Of a DNA stretch of 64,000 nt, positions 46,277 to 55,939 are shown in pieces. Within the stretch, counting starts at the first letter, position 1; each line of letters opens with the position of its first letter. Below the pieces are notes generated by a model, which was not told where the DNA came from, did no database searches, and saw nothing but the letters and a program-made list of their open reading frames with translations. The position numbers and the translations under genes are program-made. The DNA is from a bacterium UBP2_UBA2255 (lineage in GTDB: Bacteria; Edwardsbacteria; AC1; EtOH8): positions 19,886-83,885 of the forward strand of contig DDXR01000073.1 in the NCBI GenBank assembly GCA_002347565.1. The letters run 5' to 3'.

Positions 46277-47518
46277 TCAGCGGTTGAGGTGCCGGCGCAG
46301 CAGATCGAGCGCTGTGTTGGCGGCAAGCTCCTTGACGACCCTCCGCGTCCCGTTGAAAACCCGCGTATCGGCGGACGTCCCCGTCGGGCCGGCCACCGCG
46401 AAGCACACCAGCCCGACCGGCTTGTCCTTGGTCCCTCCGCCCGGCCCGGCGATACCGGTGACGGCGACGCCGATGTCGGCCTGCAGCCGCCGGCGGACTC
46501 CCCGCGCCATCTCGCGCGCGGTCTCGACGCTCACCGCGCCGTGCCGCCGCAGCGTGTCCGCCGCGACACCCAGCATGCGGGTCTTCACCGCGTTGCCGTA
46601 CGCGACCACCGATCCCGCGAAGTACGCCGAGCTGCCGGGGACGTCGGTCAGCCGGTCGCCGACCAGGCCGCCGGTGCAGGATTCCGCCAGGGCGGCCGTC
46701 AGCTTTCGCCGTATCAACAGCGACCCGGCCACCGAGGCCATGGTCTCGTCGCCCCGTGCGTAGATCACCGGACCGAGCGTTGTCCTGATGTCCCGCTCGA
46801 TGGCGGACAGCCGCGCCCGCAGTCGGCGCCGGTCCGGCCCGGACAGCGTCAGCCGCAGGTCGACCCCGTGGGTGCCGGGCAGGTAGGCCAGCTCACCCGG
46901 CGCCAGCCTGGCCTCCACCCGGCCCAGTTTCTCCGCGATCGCCGACTCGGGCAGGCCGAATGCCCGCAGCGTGGTGTGCACGAACGCGCCCCTCCCGGCC
47001 AGTCGGGCGGTCATCCTTCGCAGCGAGCCTTTCCAAATCGCCCGCGCCTCGTGCGGGACGCCGGGGAGCAGCGCCACCAGTTTCCCCCGTCGCTCGAGCA
47101 GCAGGCCGGGCGCGGTGCCCTGGGGGTTGCGCAGCACCGCAGCCCCTCGCGGCACCAGCGCCTGCCCCCGGTTGACCGCCGGCATCGGCACGCCGCGCCT
47201 TGCGAAACGCCGCTCGATCGACCGGAGCACCGCCAGGTTGAGCACCAGCCGCGAGCGGAACAGGCCGGCCACGGCAGCCTTGGTGACGTCGTCGCTGGTC
47301 GGGCCCAGACCGCCGGTGCAGATCACCAACTCCGACCGTTTCAGCGCAGCGTCCACCGCCCCGCGGATGGCGCAACGGTCGTCCCCGATTGCCGTGGTGC
47401 GCTGCACCGCGATGCCGAGCGATTCCAGCTGGCCGCCCAGGTAAGCGGAGTTGGTGTCGACCGTCAGTCCCCGCAGGATCTCGTTGCCGACGACGATAAT
47501 CTCGGCCGTGATTCCCAT
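46277..47518 (-). CDS. cinA: CinA: MoaB/Mog domain plus nicotinamide-nucleotide amidase (PncC)
   Basis: 413 residues. The N-terminal MoaB/Mog-like domain (VGNEILRG, CTGGLGPTSDDVT) is the ADP-ribose pyrophosphatase half; the C-terminal half (from about residue 255) is PncC with AESCTGGLVGDRLT and GIAGPGGGTKDKPVG. Recycles NMN to nicotinate mononucleotide; historically competence-induced. It starts 4 bases downstream of the pgpA stop. Confidence 0.94.
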   Translation of the reverse strand: MGITAEIIVVGNEILRGLTVDTNSAYLGGQLESLGIAVQRTTAIGDDRCAIRGAVDAALKRSELVICTGGLGPTSDDVTKAAVAGLFRSRLVLNLAVLRSIERRFARRGVPMPAVNRGQALVPRGAAVLRNPQGTAPGLLLERRGKLVALLPGVPHEARAIWKGSLRRMTARLAGRGAFVHTTLRAFGLPESAIAEKLGRVEARLAPGELAYLPGTHGVDLRLTLSGPDRRRLRARLSAIERDIRTTLGPVIYARGDETMASVAGSLLIRRKLTAALAESCTGGLVGDRLTDVPGSSAYFAGSVVAYGNAVKTRMLGVAADTLRRHGAVSVETAREMARGVRRRLQADIGVAVTGIAGPGGGTKDKPVGLVCFAVAGPTGTSADTRVFNGTRRVVKELAANTALDLLRRHLNR

Positions 47519-47522
47519 ACCC

Positions 47523-48578
47523 CTACAGTGCTCCCATCAGCTTCAGCACCACGTATTTGACCAGCACCATCTCCTCGTGCCACAGGATCAGCACCAGGGT
47601 CTGCAGGACAACGCTGGCGCAGGCCGCGGCGATCAGGTCGTCCAGCAGCGGGGACCAGGACGGCCAGCGGGCCAGGACCAGGCGGGTGGGCCAGGGCGCC
47701 AGGGCCAGGGCGGCCACGAATAACGCCACCGCGAAAGCGAAGACCCAGCCGATGCGCGGGATGAACCACAGCAGCAGCCAGGTTCCGGCCAGCTTGTCCG
47801 GGCCGTAGGCGTAGAGGTCGATCCGCCAGCGCCGCCGCACTTGGCCCGCCCCCCACCACAACAACCCGGTGAACAATGCGATCACTTCCAGTTGCCGCAT
47901 CAGGCCGAACGGGAACCAGTGCCAGTACGCCAGCGCGCCGACGATGGCGATGGCCAGCGTCGAGCAGACCGGGTACGCCCGGCGGAACATGAACGCCAGG
48001 CTGGCCGAGAGCACCAGGGCGTAGAGAATGAACCGGTGCGGCATCGAGCGCAGCAGCACCGCCAGGGGCGCCGGTGCGCTGAAGACCAGCTGGGCGCAGA
48101 CCAGCACGGTCCCGGCGTAGATCCCGGCCAGCAGGTCGTCCGCCATCACGCCCCAACCGGCCGCCAGCTTCTGCGCCCTGTCGATGGGATAGAACTTGAC
48201 GATGTCGCACAACCGGAACAGGATGAACGCCGCCAGGTAGAACCAGATGTTGCGCGGCACCAGCAGCAGGGTGACGCACATCCCGAAGGCCTCGTCGATC
48301 ACGATCCGCCCGTGGTCGTGCCCCCACCATTTCTCGGCCTGCCCGGACGTGTAGACGCCCAGCCCGAACAGCAGCGCCAGCCAGAACACCTGCCGGGCGA
48401 AGTCGACCGGCATCAGGAACCACCAGGCGACCGCGCCCAGCAGGCTGCCGGCCGTGCCCGGCGCCAGCGGGACGAAGCCCGCGAACAGGCCGGTGGCGAC
48501 CGCGCCCACGACGTTGTCGTGGACCCGCTTCCAATTGATCGTGCGGGGATCGATGTGGAGTCTCTTGATCTCGATCAT
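47523..48578 (-). CDS. pgpA: Phosphatidylglycerophosphatase A with long C-terminal membrane extension
   Basis: 351 residues, twice the family's usual 160-170. The first about 175 are PgpA: PLAPGTAGSLLGAV, HDHGRIVIDEAFGM, FILFRLCDIVKFYPI and GWGVMADDLLAGIYAG, which removes the phosphate from phosphatidylglycerophosphate. The remaining about 175 residues contain about five further hydrophobic segments of no recognised family. Start at 48578 (MIEIKRLHID) is preferred to the upstream frame, which runs through a spacer. pgsA, encoding the preceding step, is 0.5 kb upstream. Confidence 0.85.
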   Translation of the reverse strand: MIEIKRLHIDPRTINWKRVHDNVVGAVATGLFAGFVPLAPGTAGSLLGAVAWWFLMPVDFARQVFWLALLFGLGVYTSGQAEKWWGHDHGRIVIDEAFGMCVTLLLVPRNIWFYLAAFILFRLCDIVKFYPIDRAQKLAAGWGVMADDLLAGIYAGTVLVCAQLVFSAPAPLAVLLRSMPHRFILYALVLSASLAFMFRRAYPVCSTLAIAIVGALAYWHWFPFGLMRQLEVIALFTGLLWWGAGQVRRRWRIDLYAYGPDKLAGTWLLLWFIPRIGWVFAFAVALFVAALALAPWPTRLVLARWPSWSPLLDDLIAAACASVVLQTLVLILWHEEMVLVKYVVLKLMGAL

Positions 48579-48625
48579 GGCGTTGTTGCGCTGACACAAG
48601 GGGACGAAACCGGCCGGGTCGGCGG

Positions 48626-49105
48626 TTACTGGGACCGCCCCTTCTTCAAATACTTCTCTTCGGAAATGGAATTGTACACTGATGAGCCGCACTCGCCGCA
48701 TCTCTTTGCGTACCAGGAAAAACGCTCGCCGCAGTTCTTGCAGCGCCAGCGCCGGTCCTGCCGTCGCAGCCAGGCTGAGGCGCCGACATCACCTATCTCC
48801 TTTAAGTTCTTCAGGACGATTGAATGATGGGGGCTCTGGTCGTTATTCAAGGCGATAATCCTCTCGCAGGGGAATTTTGCGCAATCGACGCAATGCCCGA
48901 CCTTCATTCTCCGGGCGCAATTCTTAATGTCGCAATTGCGGCAATAGACGGACAGCACCGTGCTCTTACACCCATGGCAGGCCAGGTCGGCCGCCTTCAT
49001 CTTCCATTTCCGGGCGGTGGTTTCAAGGGTGCCGTTACGGTTGGCCTTTAGGACTTCGCAGGCGCCGCAATAGAGGCCGCAATAGGTATTATACCGGTAC
49101 GACAT
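48626..49105 (-). CDS. DUF3795 domain protein
   Basis: 159 residues. The family's Cys pattern is complete: YCGLYCGACEVLK, LACHGCKST, YCRNCDIKNCARR, HCVDCAKFPCERI. A second zinc ribbon closes the protein: CKNCGERFSWYAKRCGECG. The start is placed at 49105 because a GAGAAGG site lies six bases upstream; a second ATG at 49111 abuts that site. No function is known for DUF3795. It lies between pgpA and pgsA. Confidence 0.88.
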   Translation of the reverse strand: MSYRYNTYCGLYCGACEVLKANRNGTLETTARKWKMKAADLACHGCKSTVLSVYCRNCDIKNCARRMKVGHCVDCAKFPCERIIALNNDQSPHHSIVLKNLKEIGDVGASAWLRRQDRRWRCKNCGERFSWYAKRCGECGSSVYNSISEEKYLKKGRSQ

Positions 49106-49116
49106 CGGCATCCTTC

Positions 49117-49728
49117 TCAGAAGTTCCCCTTGAACAGCCCCAGCAGCAGCCAGCGGTTCTTGACGATGTAGTCCAGCCCGGAGTAGAGCGTCAGCGCCAG
49201 GGCCAGCAGCAGCAGCGGGTCCAGCGACGAGGACAGCGACGACAGCGCCGTTGGCCACGGGGCGCCGGCAGCAGCCAGCGTGTCGCGCCAGCACAAGAAC
49301 AGCACCACGCAGCTGATGTACAGCATCTGGCTGAAGGTCTTGACCTTGGACAGGAAACTCGATTCCATCACCTCGCCGCGGTAGGCCACCAGGGTGCGCA
49401 GTCCCATCACCAGTATTTCGCGGCCGATGATCGCCATGGCCGCCCAGGTGGGGGCCAGCCGCAGGGCGACGAAGCTGACCAGCGCCAGCGAGATCAGCAG
49501 CTTGTCCGCCACCGGATCCATGAACTTGCCGAACTTGGTCATCTGTCCGCTGCGCCGCGCCAGCCATCCGTCCAGCAGGTCGGTGACCGACGCGGCCGCG
49601 AACAGTGCCAGCGCCGCGTAGCGGGCGTGCACGCTCTCGACCAGCAACAGGCCCATGAACACCGGGCTGATCAGCACGCGGCTCAGGGTCAGCTGATTCG
49701 GCAGGTTCAGGAAGTGATGGCTCGGCAT
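49117..49728 (-). CDS. pgsA: CDP-diacylglycerol-glycerol-3-phosphate 3-phosphatidyltransferase
   Basis: 203 residues, several membrane helices. The CDP-alcohol phosphotransferase motif is complete: SVTDLLDGWLARRSGQMTK then FGKFMDPVADK, giving D-x2-D-G-x2-A-R-x8-G-x3-D-x3-D. Makes phosphatidylglycerophosphate, the substrate of the PgpA encoded next in the same direction. The N-terminal NLPNQLTLSRVL is typical. Confidence 0.93.
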   Translation of the reverse strand: MPSHHFLNLPNQLTLSRVLISPVFMGLLLVESVHARYAALALFAAASVTDLLDGWLARRSGQMTKFGKFMDPVADKLLISLALVSFVALRLAPTWAAMAIIGREILVMGLRTLVAYRGEVMESSFLSKVKTFSQMLYISCVVLFLCWRDTLAAAGAPWPTALSSLSSSLDPLLLLALALTLYSGLDYIVKNRWLLLGLFKGNF

Positions 49729-49777
49729 GGCAAGATTGTAACGTTTTCCCCGGCGGAAGTCAACGCGCCCGGACCCC

Positions 49778-50404
49778 TCATTCGTACACCGCCCCCCGCC
49801 GCTTGACGCCGGTCACCAGGAACACCTCGCAGGCGCCGTCGCCGGTGTCTTCGCGCGATGTCGAGGTTCGCCACCAGACGGCCTGCTCCCCCCTGCGGCC
49901 GTCGACGTCGACCAGCCGGCCGAACAGCTCGACCGTGTCCCCGGGCGCCAGCGACAGCACCGCGTCGCGGACGTTGTCCGTCGCCGGGATGATGTGGTTG
50001 TTGGAACTGTAGCGCGCGATGAAATCGTTGCCGAACGGAAAATCCGGCCCGTACCGCCAGTAGTACCAGCGGCCGCCCTGCGACCACGAGAGCCTGCGGT
50101 GCAGGCCGGTCTGAACCAGCTTGCCCCATGCGATCGCCAGGTCGCAGGGCGCGAGCAGCGAGTTCCAGTCCCCGGAGTAATTCCTCCTCCCGACCACTAT
50201 CCCGCCGATGGCGTACGCGGCCCGGGGCGTGACAGTGAAGCTGTAACCGCCGGCCTGGATCGCAACAACCGCGGCATCCCCCGGCGGTTCCTGGCCGGGA
50301 TCGATCAGCACGTCGATCGCCCCCTGGTACGTGCGGCTGGGCACGGGCGGACGCGAACAGCCGGCCAGCAGCGCCGCCGCCAGGATGGCGCGGGCGGCCC
50401 TCAT
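49778..50404 (-). CDS. Hypothetical lipoprotein
   Basis: 208 residues. MRAARAILAAALLAGC is a lipoprotein signal (lipobox LAGC). The mature part is beta-rich with no family I recognise. Its start overlaps the stop of the TPR gene by four bases (ATGA), so the TPR protein and this lipoprotein are likely made together. Confidence 0.65.
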   Translation of the reverse strand: MRAARAILAAALLAGCSRPPVPSRTYQGAIDVLIDPGQEPPGDAAVVAIQAGGYSFTVTPRAAYAIGGIVVGRRNYSGDWNSLLAPCDLAIAWGKLVQTGLHRRLSWSQGGRWYYWRYGPDFPFGNDFIARYSSNNHIIPATDNVRDAVLSLAPGDTVELFGRLVDVDGRRGEQAVWWRTSTSREDTGDGACEVFLVTGVKRRGAVYE

Positions 50405-51828
50405 GATGCACCCCGCAACCGGGCGATTTTCGCGATGATGTCCGGGTCACTATCCTTGCCCCGCAACCCGGCCAGTGCCGTCAGGGACGAATCCCGGTCG
50501 GCGGCATCCCCGGTCGCCCGCCACAACAGGAACAACCGCTCGGCCTCCAGCTCGGGGCGGCCGGGGGGCGGGGGCAGCCCGCGCAGGCGCTCGGCGGCGC
50601 GCGCTCCGTCGTTCTCCAATTCCAGCTCGATCCGCAGCAGCCGGCAGCGGAAGGCGTAATCCCCGTTCTTCGCCTCGGCGGCGTCCAGCAGGCAGCGCTC
50701 GACCATCCCCAAGGCTGCGGTGCGGTCCCCGACGGCTGCCAGTGCCAGCGCCGTTTGGTAGTGCACCTCCATCAGGTAATCGTTCGCGCGCATCGGCTCC
50801 AGCAGTCCGGCAGACTCCGCGAGCTCCCGCAGCGCTGCGGCCGGATCTCCCAGCTTGCGGTGCAGCGTTCCCAGGCTGCACAGGGCAATGCCGGTGCCCC
50901 GCTTGTCGCCCAGCTCCCGCGCCAGGGCCAGACTGCGGCCGAAGTACCGCTCCGCCAGGGGGAAATCGCCCAGCTGCTGGTGGACCGACCCCAGGTTGCC
51001 CAGCACGATGCGCATCCCGGGCTTGCTTCCCATCTCCTCGGCGATCCGCAGGCTGCGGCGGTAGTAATCCAGCATTCGATCGATCTCGCCGCGGGCCTCG
51101 AAGATGGCGCAAAGGTTGTTGTAGGCGATGCGCTCGCTGGCGCGGTCGCCGATCTGGCAGGCGATCTCGAGCTGCAGGCGGTAGTGCCGCTCGGCCTCTG
51201 CGACGTTCCCCAGCGCAAAGTGCACCGAGCCGATGTTGGCGTAGGTGGTCTCCAGATGGTAGAGGTCGGCCGTCCTCCTGGAGATGTCGAGCTTCTCCTG
51301 GAAACAACGCATCGCCAGCTCGTTTTCGCCGCGGTACCAATGGATGAGCCCGATGTCGCCCAGGCAGATACCGATGTTGCCCTCGCTGGAGTGCTGTCGC
51401 GCGAGGTCCAGCGCCCGATGGTAGCTGCCAAGGGCCTGGTCGAGGTCGCCCCGTCCCTTGTGGATGTTGCCGATGTTGGTCAGCGGCTTGATGGCGTGGG
51501 CCCAATCGCCGCGGGCGACGTCGAACTGATAGGCCTCTTCCTCGAGCAACAGCGCCTCGTCGAAACTGCCGCGCTGATACAGAAGCAGCCCGAGATTGCA
51601 CTTGATGGCCGCGGCTTCCCGGGCATCGCCGGCGAGACCGGCCGAACGCAGCGCCTCGCGGTACAGCGATTCGCAGCGGTCCCATTCGCCGAGGATGAAC
51701 AGGACCTCGCCTTTCCGTTGCAGCAGGGCGGTCGCGGCGTACGCTCGCGCTGTTCCGCTGGGCGCAGGGTATGCCAGCCAGAGGCGGCGGTGCAGTTGCC
51801 GTGCGATACCGGTGGGCGTGTGCGGCAT
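50401..51828 (-). CDS. TPR-repeat protein
   Basis: 475 residues, almost all TPR units of about 40 residues (GRGDLDQALGSYHRALDLAR, LGNVAEAERHYRLQLEIA, LGDFPLAERYFGRSLALAR). No signal peptide; probably cytoplasmic. It resembles the TPR tails of bacterial kinases and cyclases, so it may be a free-standing version. The ATG lies 7 bases beyond a hairpin (51835-51858) and has no clear ribosome site, so the start is uncertain. Coupled with the downstream lipoprotein gene. Confidence 0.75.
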   Translation of the reverse strand: MPHTPTGIARQLHRRLWLAYPAPSGTARAYAATALLQRKGEVLFILGEWDRCESLYREALRSAGLAGDAREAAAIKCNLGLLLYQRGSFDEALLLEEEAYQFDVARGDWAHAIKPLTNIGNIHKGRGDLDQALGSYHRALDLARQHSSEGNIGICLGDIGLIHWYRGENELAMRCFQEKLDISRRTADLYHLETTYANIGSVHFALGNVAEAERHYRLQLEIACQIGDRASERIAYNNLCAIFEARGEIDRMLDYYRRSLRIAEEMGSKPGMRIVLGNLGSVHQQLGDFPLAERYFGRSLALARELGDKRGTGIALCSLGTLHRKLGDPAAALRELAESAGLLEPMRANDYLMEVHYQTALALAAVGDRTAALGMVERCLLDAAEAKNGDYAFRCRLLRIELELENDGARAAERLRGLPPPPGRPELEAERLFLLWRATGDAADRDSSLTALAGLRGKDSDPDIIAKIARLRGAS

Positions 51829-51834
51829 AGTGAA

Positions 51835-51858
51835 ACGGGCGGATTCTCATCCGCCCGT
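51835..51858 (-). terminator. Terminator for the 2-oxoacid oxidoreductase operon
   Basis: Perfect 10-bp stem ACGGGCGGAT / ATCCGCCCGT with a 4-base loop, followed on the minus strand by TTTCAC. It lies eight bases after the gamma-subunit stop codon and just upstream of the TPR gene start. Confidence 0.7.
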
Positions 51859-51866
51859 CGTTGGCA

Positions 51867-52402
51867 TCACTTCGCGGCTGCCGCGCCCATTTTCAGGGCG
51901 GTAACGTTCATTTGGAGCATTTCCGGCTTGGCCCGCTTGAACACTTTGGGCAGGGCCTTGGCGATGCCGTCGACGCTGACCGCGCCGGTGGCGCCTGCGA
52001 ATGCGCCCAAGGCGACCATGTTGGCGATCTTGGTGGTGCCGACCTCCTCGGCGATCTTGTTGCAGGCCACCGCGACGACCCTGATGTCCTTGCGCGTCGG
52101 CTGCGACTTGACCAGCGACGAGTTGATGATCAGCAGGCCGCCCGGCTTGACCAGCGGCTCGAACTTGGCCAGGCTCGGCTCGTTCATCACGATCACCGTA
52201 TCGGGCCGCGAAACCACCGGCGACGAAACCTCGTCGGAGGCGATCACCACCGAGCAATTGGCGGTGCCGCCGCGCATCTCGGCGCCGTAGGCCGGAAACC
52301 ACGAGACGTTCTTGCCCTCCAGCAGGCCGGCCTGGGCCAGCAGTATCCCGGCCGAGATTACGCCTTGGCCGCCGAATCCCGAGATCCTTATCCCCTGGTA
52401 CA

Positions 52403-52406
<4 letters not shown>
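51867..52406 (-). CDS. 2-oxoacid:ferredoxin oxidoreductase, gamma subunit
   Basis: 179 residues with the family's opening ISGFGGQGVISAGILLAQAG and FPAYGAEMRGGTANCSVVI. It forms part of the four-subunit KOR/VOR-type enzyme that decarboxylates a 2-oxoacid to acyl-CoA and reduces ferredoxin. Overlaps the beta gene by four bases. Last gene of the operon, followed by a terminator. Confidence 0.92.
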
Positions 52407-53175
<769 letters not shown>

Positions 53176-53176
<1 letters not shown>

Positions 53177-54384
53177 TATCTACGCCCTCCCTTCCGGCCC
53201 CGCTTCGCCTGTTTTCTCGCTGCCCGTTTCCGCACTGTTCGCTTGGCTTTCGTCTTCTTGTTCTTCGATCCCTTCGGCCGGCCGCGTTGTTTCGGCGCGG
53301 CAGCCGTGGCGGCCGGTGCGGCCTTGATGCCCTGGCATGCCTTCTCGATCTCGGCCATCACTTCCTCGGCCGAGGGGATGCCGGCCGGCCGCGCATAGAG
53401 GTCGACCGCGATGGCGCCATTGACCGCCAGCCGCACGTCGTCCACGAACTGTCCCATGCTCATCTCGACCACCAGGAGTTTCTTGGCCTTCCCGGCCAGC
53501 CCCGCCAGCTGCTTTTTGGGGAACGGCCACAGCGTGATCGGCCGGAACAATCCCACCTTCAGGCCCTTGTCGCGGGCCAGCTTGATGGCGCCGGCCGCGA
53601 TCCGCGACGACGTGCCGTAGGCCACCACCACCAGGTCGGCGCCCTCGCAGTTCTTGGCCTCGAACCGCACCTCGTCCTGCTCGATCTTCCTGTAGGCGGC
53701 CATCCTCCGGAGGTTGATCTTCTCCAGCTCCCCCTCGCGCAGGTCGTAGGACTTGACAACGCGCTTGGCGCGGCCGGCCGAGTTGCCCAGCGCCCAGTCC
53801 TTGGCCGGGAGCTTGGCCGGGTCGACCCTCTCGAACTTGAACTCGATCGGCTCCATCATCTGGCCCAGGATGCCGTCGGCCAGCACCATCGCGGGCATCC
53901 GGTACTTCTCGGCCAGCTCGAAGCACAGCTTGGGAAAGTTGCCCATCTCGTCCACCGAGTTGGGGGCCATCACGATCACCCGGTAGTCACCGTGGCCGCC
54001 GCCCCGCACCGACTGGTTGTAGTCGCCCTGGGCGGCCGCGATGTTGCCCAGTCCCGGGCCGCCGCGGACCACGTTGGCGTAGAAGAACGGCAGATCGGCA
54101 CCGGCGCAGTATGAGATGCCCTCCTGCTTCAGCGAGATGCCGGGGGAAGACGACGAGGTCATGGCCCGGATGCCGGTGGCGGCCGCGCCGTAGATCATGT
54201 TGATGGCGGCCACCTCGGACTCGGCCTGGATGAAGGTGCCGCCCTCGTCCGGCAGCCGCCACGACATGTACTCCGGCACCTCATTTTGGGGCGTGATCGG
54301 GTACCCGGAAAAGAAGCGGCAGCCGGCGCGGATCGCGCCCTCGGCCAGGGCCTCGTTGCCCTTCATCAGGATCTTCTCACCCAT
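53176..54384 (-). CDS. vorB: 2-oxoacid:ferredoxin oxidoreductase, alpha subunit (VorB-like), with AT-hook-like tail
   Basis: 402 residues. The catalytic body matches VorB/KorA: KILMKGNEALAEGAIRAGCR, SGYPITPQNEVPEYMS, TSSSSPGISLKQEGISY and LVVEMSMGQFVDDVR. The last about 36 residues (from 367; bases 53179-53286) are unlike the family: RGRPKGSKNKK followed by a tail rich in Lys, Arg and Ala, ending KGGRR. RGRPKGS is the classic AT-hook for minor-groove binding. The 3-methyl-2-oxobutanoate and 2-oxoglutarate forms cannot be told apart here. Confidence 0.9.
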
Positions 54385-54422
54385 ATGTCCTTCTCCCTTG
54401 CGTATGATTGTTCAGGGCGCGG

Positions 54423-54626
54423 CTATTTGAAAACAGTGATCGCCAGGTCGGGGCAGATCTGGGCGCACAGGCCGCAACCGGTGCAGCAGTCCTGCTTGGC
54501 GAGTTTGGCCGGGTAGTAGCCGGTGACTGAGAACTGGTCAGACATCGCGATGCACTGTTTGGGGCATGCGGTGGTGCACAGTTCGCAGCCCTTGCACAGC
54601 TTCTCGTCCACTTTGATCTCGGGCAT
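54423..54626 (-). CDS. 2-oxoacid:ferredoxin oxidoreductase, delta subunit (2[4Fe-4S] ferredoxin)
   Basis: 67 residues. Two clusters: CKGCELCTTACP and CTGCGLCAQICP, each CxxCxxCxxxC followed by Pro, as in delta subunits of VOR/KOR enzymes. First gene of the operon (delta-alpha-beta-gamma); start at 54626 has GAGGAG upstream. Confidence 0.93.
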   Translation of the reverse strand: MPEIKVDEKLCKGCELCTTACPKQCIAMSDQFSVTGYYPAKLAKQDCCTGCGLCAQICPDLAITVFK

Positions 54627-54675
54627 GGGACGCTCCTCAATTTATGTGATTGTATGACGACCGGAGGAAACGAAA

Positions 54676-54734
54676 ACCACAGAGGACACGTCGCTTCAAG
54701 CGTGAGAACCTCGGTTCTCTGTGAACTCTGTGGT
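54676..54734 (-). promoter_or_regulatory. Candidate structured leader of the oxidoreductase operon (three-way junction)
   Basis: Outer helix: ACCACAGAG (54676-54684) with CTCTGTGGT (54726-54734). Inside are two hairpins: CGCT/AGCG (54692-54695, 54699-54702; tri-loop) and GAGAACC/GGTTCTC (54704-54710, 54713-54719; short loop). It lies just downstream of the promoter at 54747-54775 and upstream of the delta-subunit gene, in the mRNA leader. 'ACCACAGAG...CTCTGTGGT' is also the style of dispersed simple repeats seen in other genomes, so it could be a repeat instead. Confidence 0.4.
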
Positions 54735-54746
54735 CAGCATAGCAGA

Positions 54747-54775
54747 TATATATTCTATCAGAAATCGAACGTCAA
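54747..54775 (-). promoter_or_regulatory. Sigma-70-type promoter for the oxidoreductase operon
   Basis: On the minus strand: TTGACG (54770-54775), 17 bases, TATATA (54747-54752). The expected start (about 54740) leaves a leader of about 115 bases that holds the nested inverted repeat. The remainder of the 295-base spacer (54776-54921) shows nothing recognisable. Confidence 0.6.
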
Positions 54776-54921
54776 TGCAAGGGGAAATCGATACGGGAAT
54801 GCGCGGATTCCTCGTGCCTTAGGCGTACCGGCATGCCACTAAACCGGATTGCGGCAAGAAGAGAACCGGGACGAAAATGCCATGATCCGAGCTTTTAAAG
54901 TGACGCTTCAAGATCGAGCAG

Positions 54922-55899
54922 TTATTTCCTCAATTTCTCCAATTGGCTTTCAATCAATCCCTTGTATTGCGTTTCAGGGTCGAGTTTCAGATGCTTCTCG
55001 AGCTCCCTGATGGCATCTTGCTTTCTGCCCTCCCTGCGGTAGATCGAGCCCAGGATCCAGTGCGACTCGGCGATGAGGGAATCGAGCGCGAGCGCCTTCA
55101 GGGCCAGTTGCTTGGCCTCGCTGAAATCAGGCTCCGGGCAGCTCAGGTTCTTCACCATCAGCACCGATGCCAGGTTGGCCAGCGCGTTGACGTAGTTCGG
55201 GTCCAGTCCGACCGCCTTGCGGTAGAGCTCCTCCTTGTGGTCCATGCCCGGGGCCGCCTTGGCCATGTAGAAGAACTCGTAGGCGCCGCGGGAGGACGTC
55301 TCGCTGCGGCGGATGTCCTGCTTCTCGGCCAGCGACACCGGCAGCGATAATGCCTCGGCGACCTTGATGGCCAGCCGGTCCTGCAGCTCGAAGATGTCAT
55401 CGTACGGCCCCTGGTCGCCGACCGTCTCGAGCACCTCCCCGCTCTCGGTCTTGATCACCCGGGCGTTGACCTTGAGCATCGGCCGCCTCGCCTCCAGCTT
55501 CTGGACGCTCCCCACCAGCAGGTAATTGGCGGCCAGCAGCTTCCCGGCCCGCACCGCGACCGCCGCGTCCACGGCGCCGGTCTGTGACAGGGCGATCTCC
55601 CGCATCACCCTCTCGATCTGGCGCCGCTCGACCACGCGGATGTTCCGCAGCCGCGCCAGCTTGCCGGTGATGGTTTCGGCGAAGCCGATCCCCATCCATT
55701 CGTCGTCCGGTTTGCCCGATGCGTGCTCCAGCGTCATCACGGCGATGGCGGGGAGCTTCGCTCCCGCTGCACCCGGCGCAGCCTGCCCCGGAGGCGGGAC
55801 GGGCGGTGCCGCCGTGTCCGTGGCGGGCGGCTTGCTCCCGGCCGCGGCCAGCGCAGCCGCGATCGCCAGCAGCAGGAGGATCGATATGGTTCGCATCAT
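54922..55899 (-). CDS. Exported CsgG/FlgO-like and TPR protein
   Basis: 325 residues. A signal peptide (MMRTISILLLLAIAAALAAAG), then a domain with the CsgG/FlgO pattern (IAVMTLEHASGKPDDEWMG, IRVVERRQIERVMREI, LAANYLLVGSVQKLEA) to about residue 185, then TPR-like helices (YRKAVGLDPNYVNALANLA, REGRKQDAIRELEKHLKLD). Role probably in envelope assembly or secretion; not proven. Start at 55899 has AAGGAG upstream. It is followed in the genome's minus direction by the oxidoreductase operon, and upstream by a barrel-like gene. Confidence 0.75.
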   Translation of the reverse strand: MMRTISILLLLAIAAALAAAGSKPPATDTAAPPVPPPGQAAPGAAGAKLPAIAVMTLEHASGKPDDEWMGIGFAETITGKLARLRNIRVVERRQIERVMREIALSQTGAVDAAVAVRAGKLLAANYLLVGSVQKLEARRPMLKVNARVIKTESGEVLETVGDQGPYDDIFELQDRLAIKVAEALSLPVSLAEKQDIRRSETSSRGAYEFFYMAKAAPGMDHKEELYRKAVGLDPNYVNALANLASVLMVKNLSCPEPDFSEAKQLALKALALDSLIAESHWILGSIYRREGRKQDAIRELEKHLKLDPETQYKGLIESQLEKLRK

Positions 55900-55939
55900 C
55901 GGGGCTCCTTGCGGTTTCTGCATAGCCGTTGCTGCGTCC

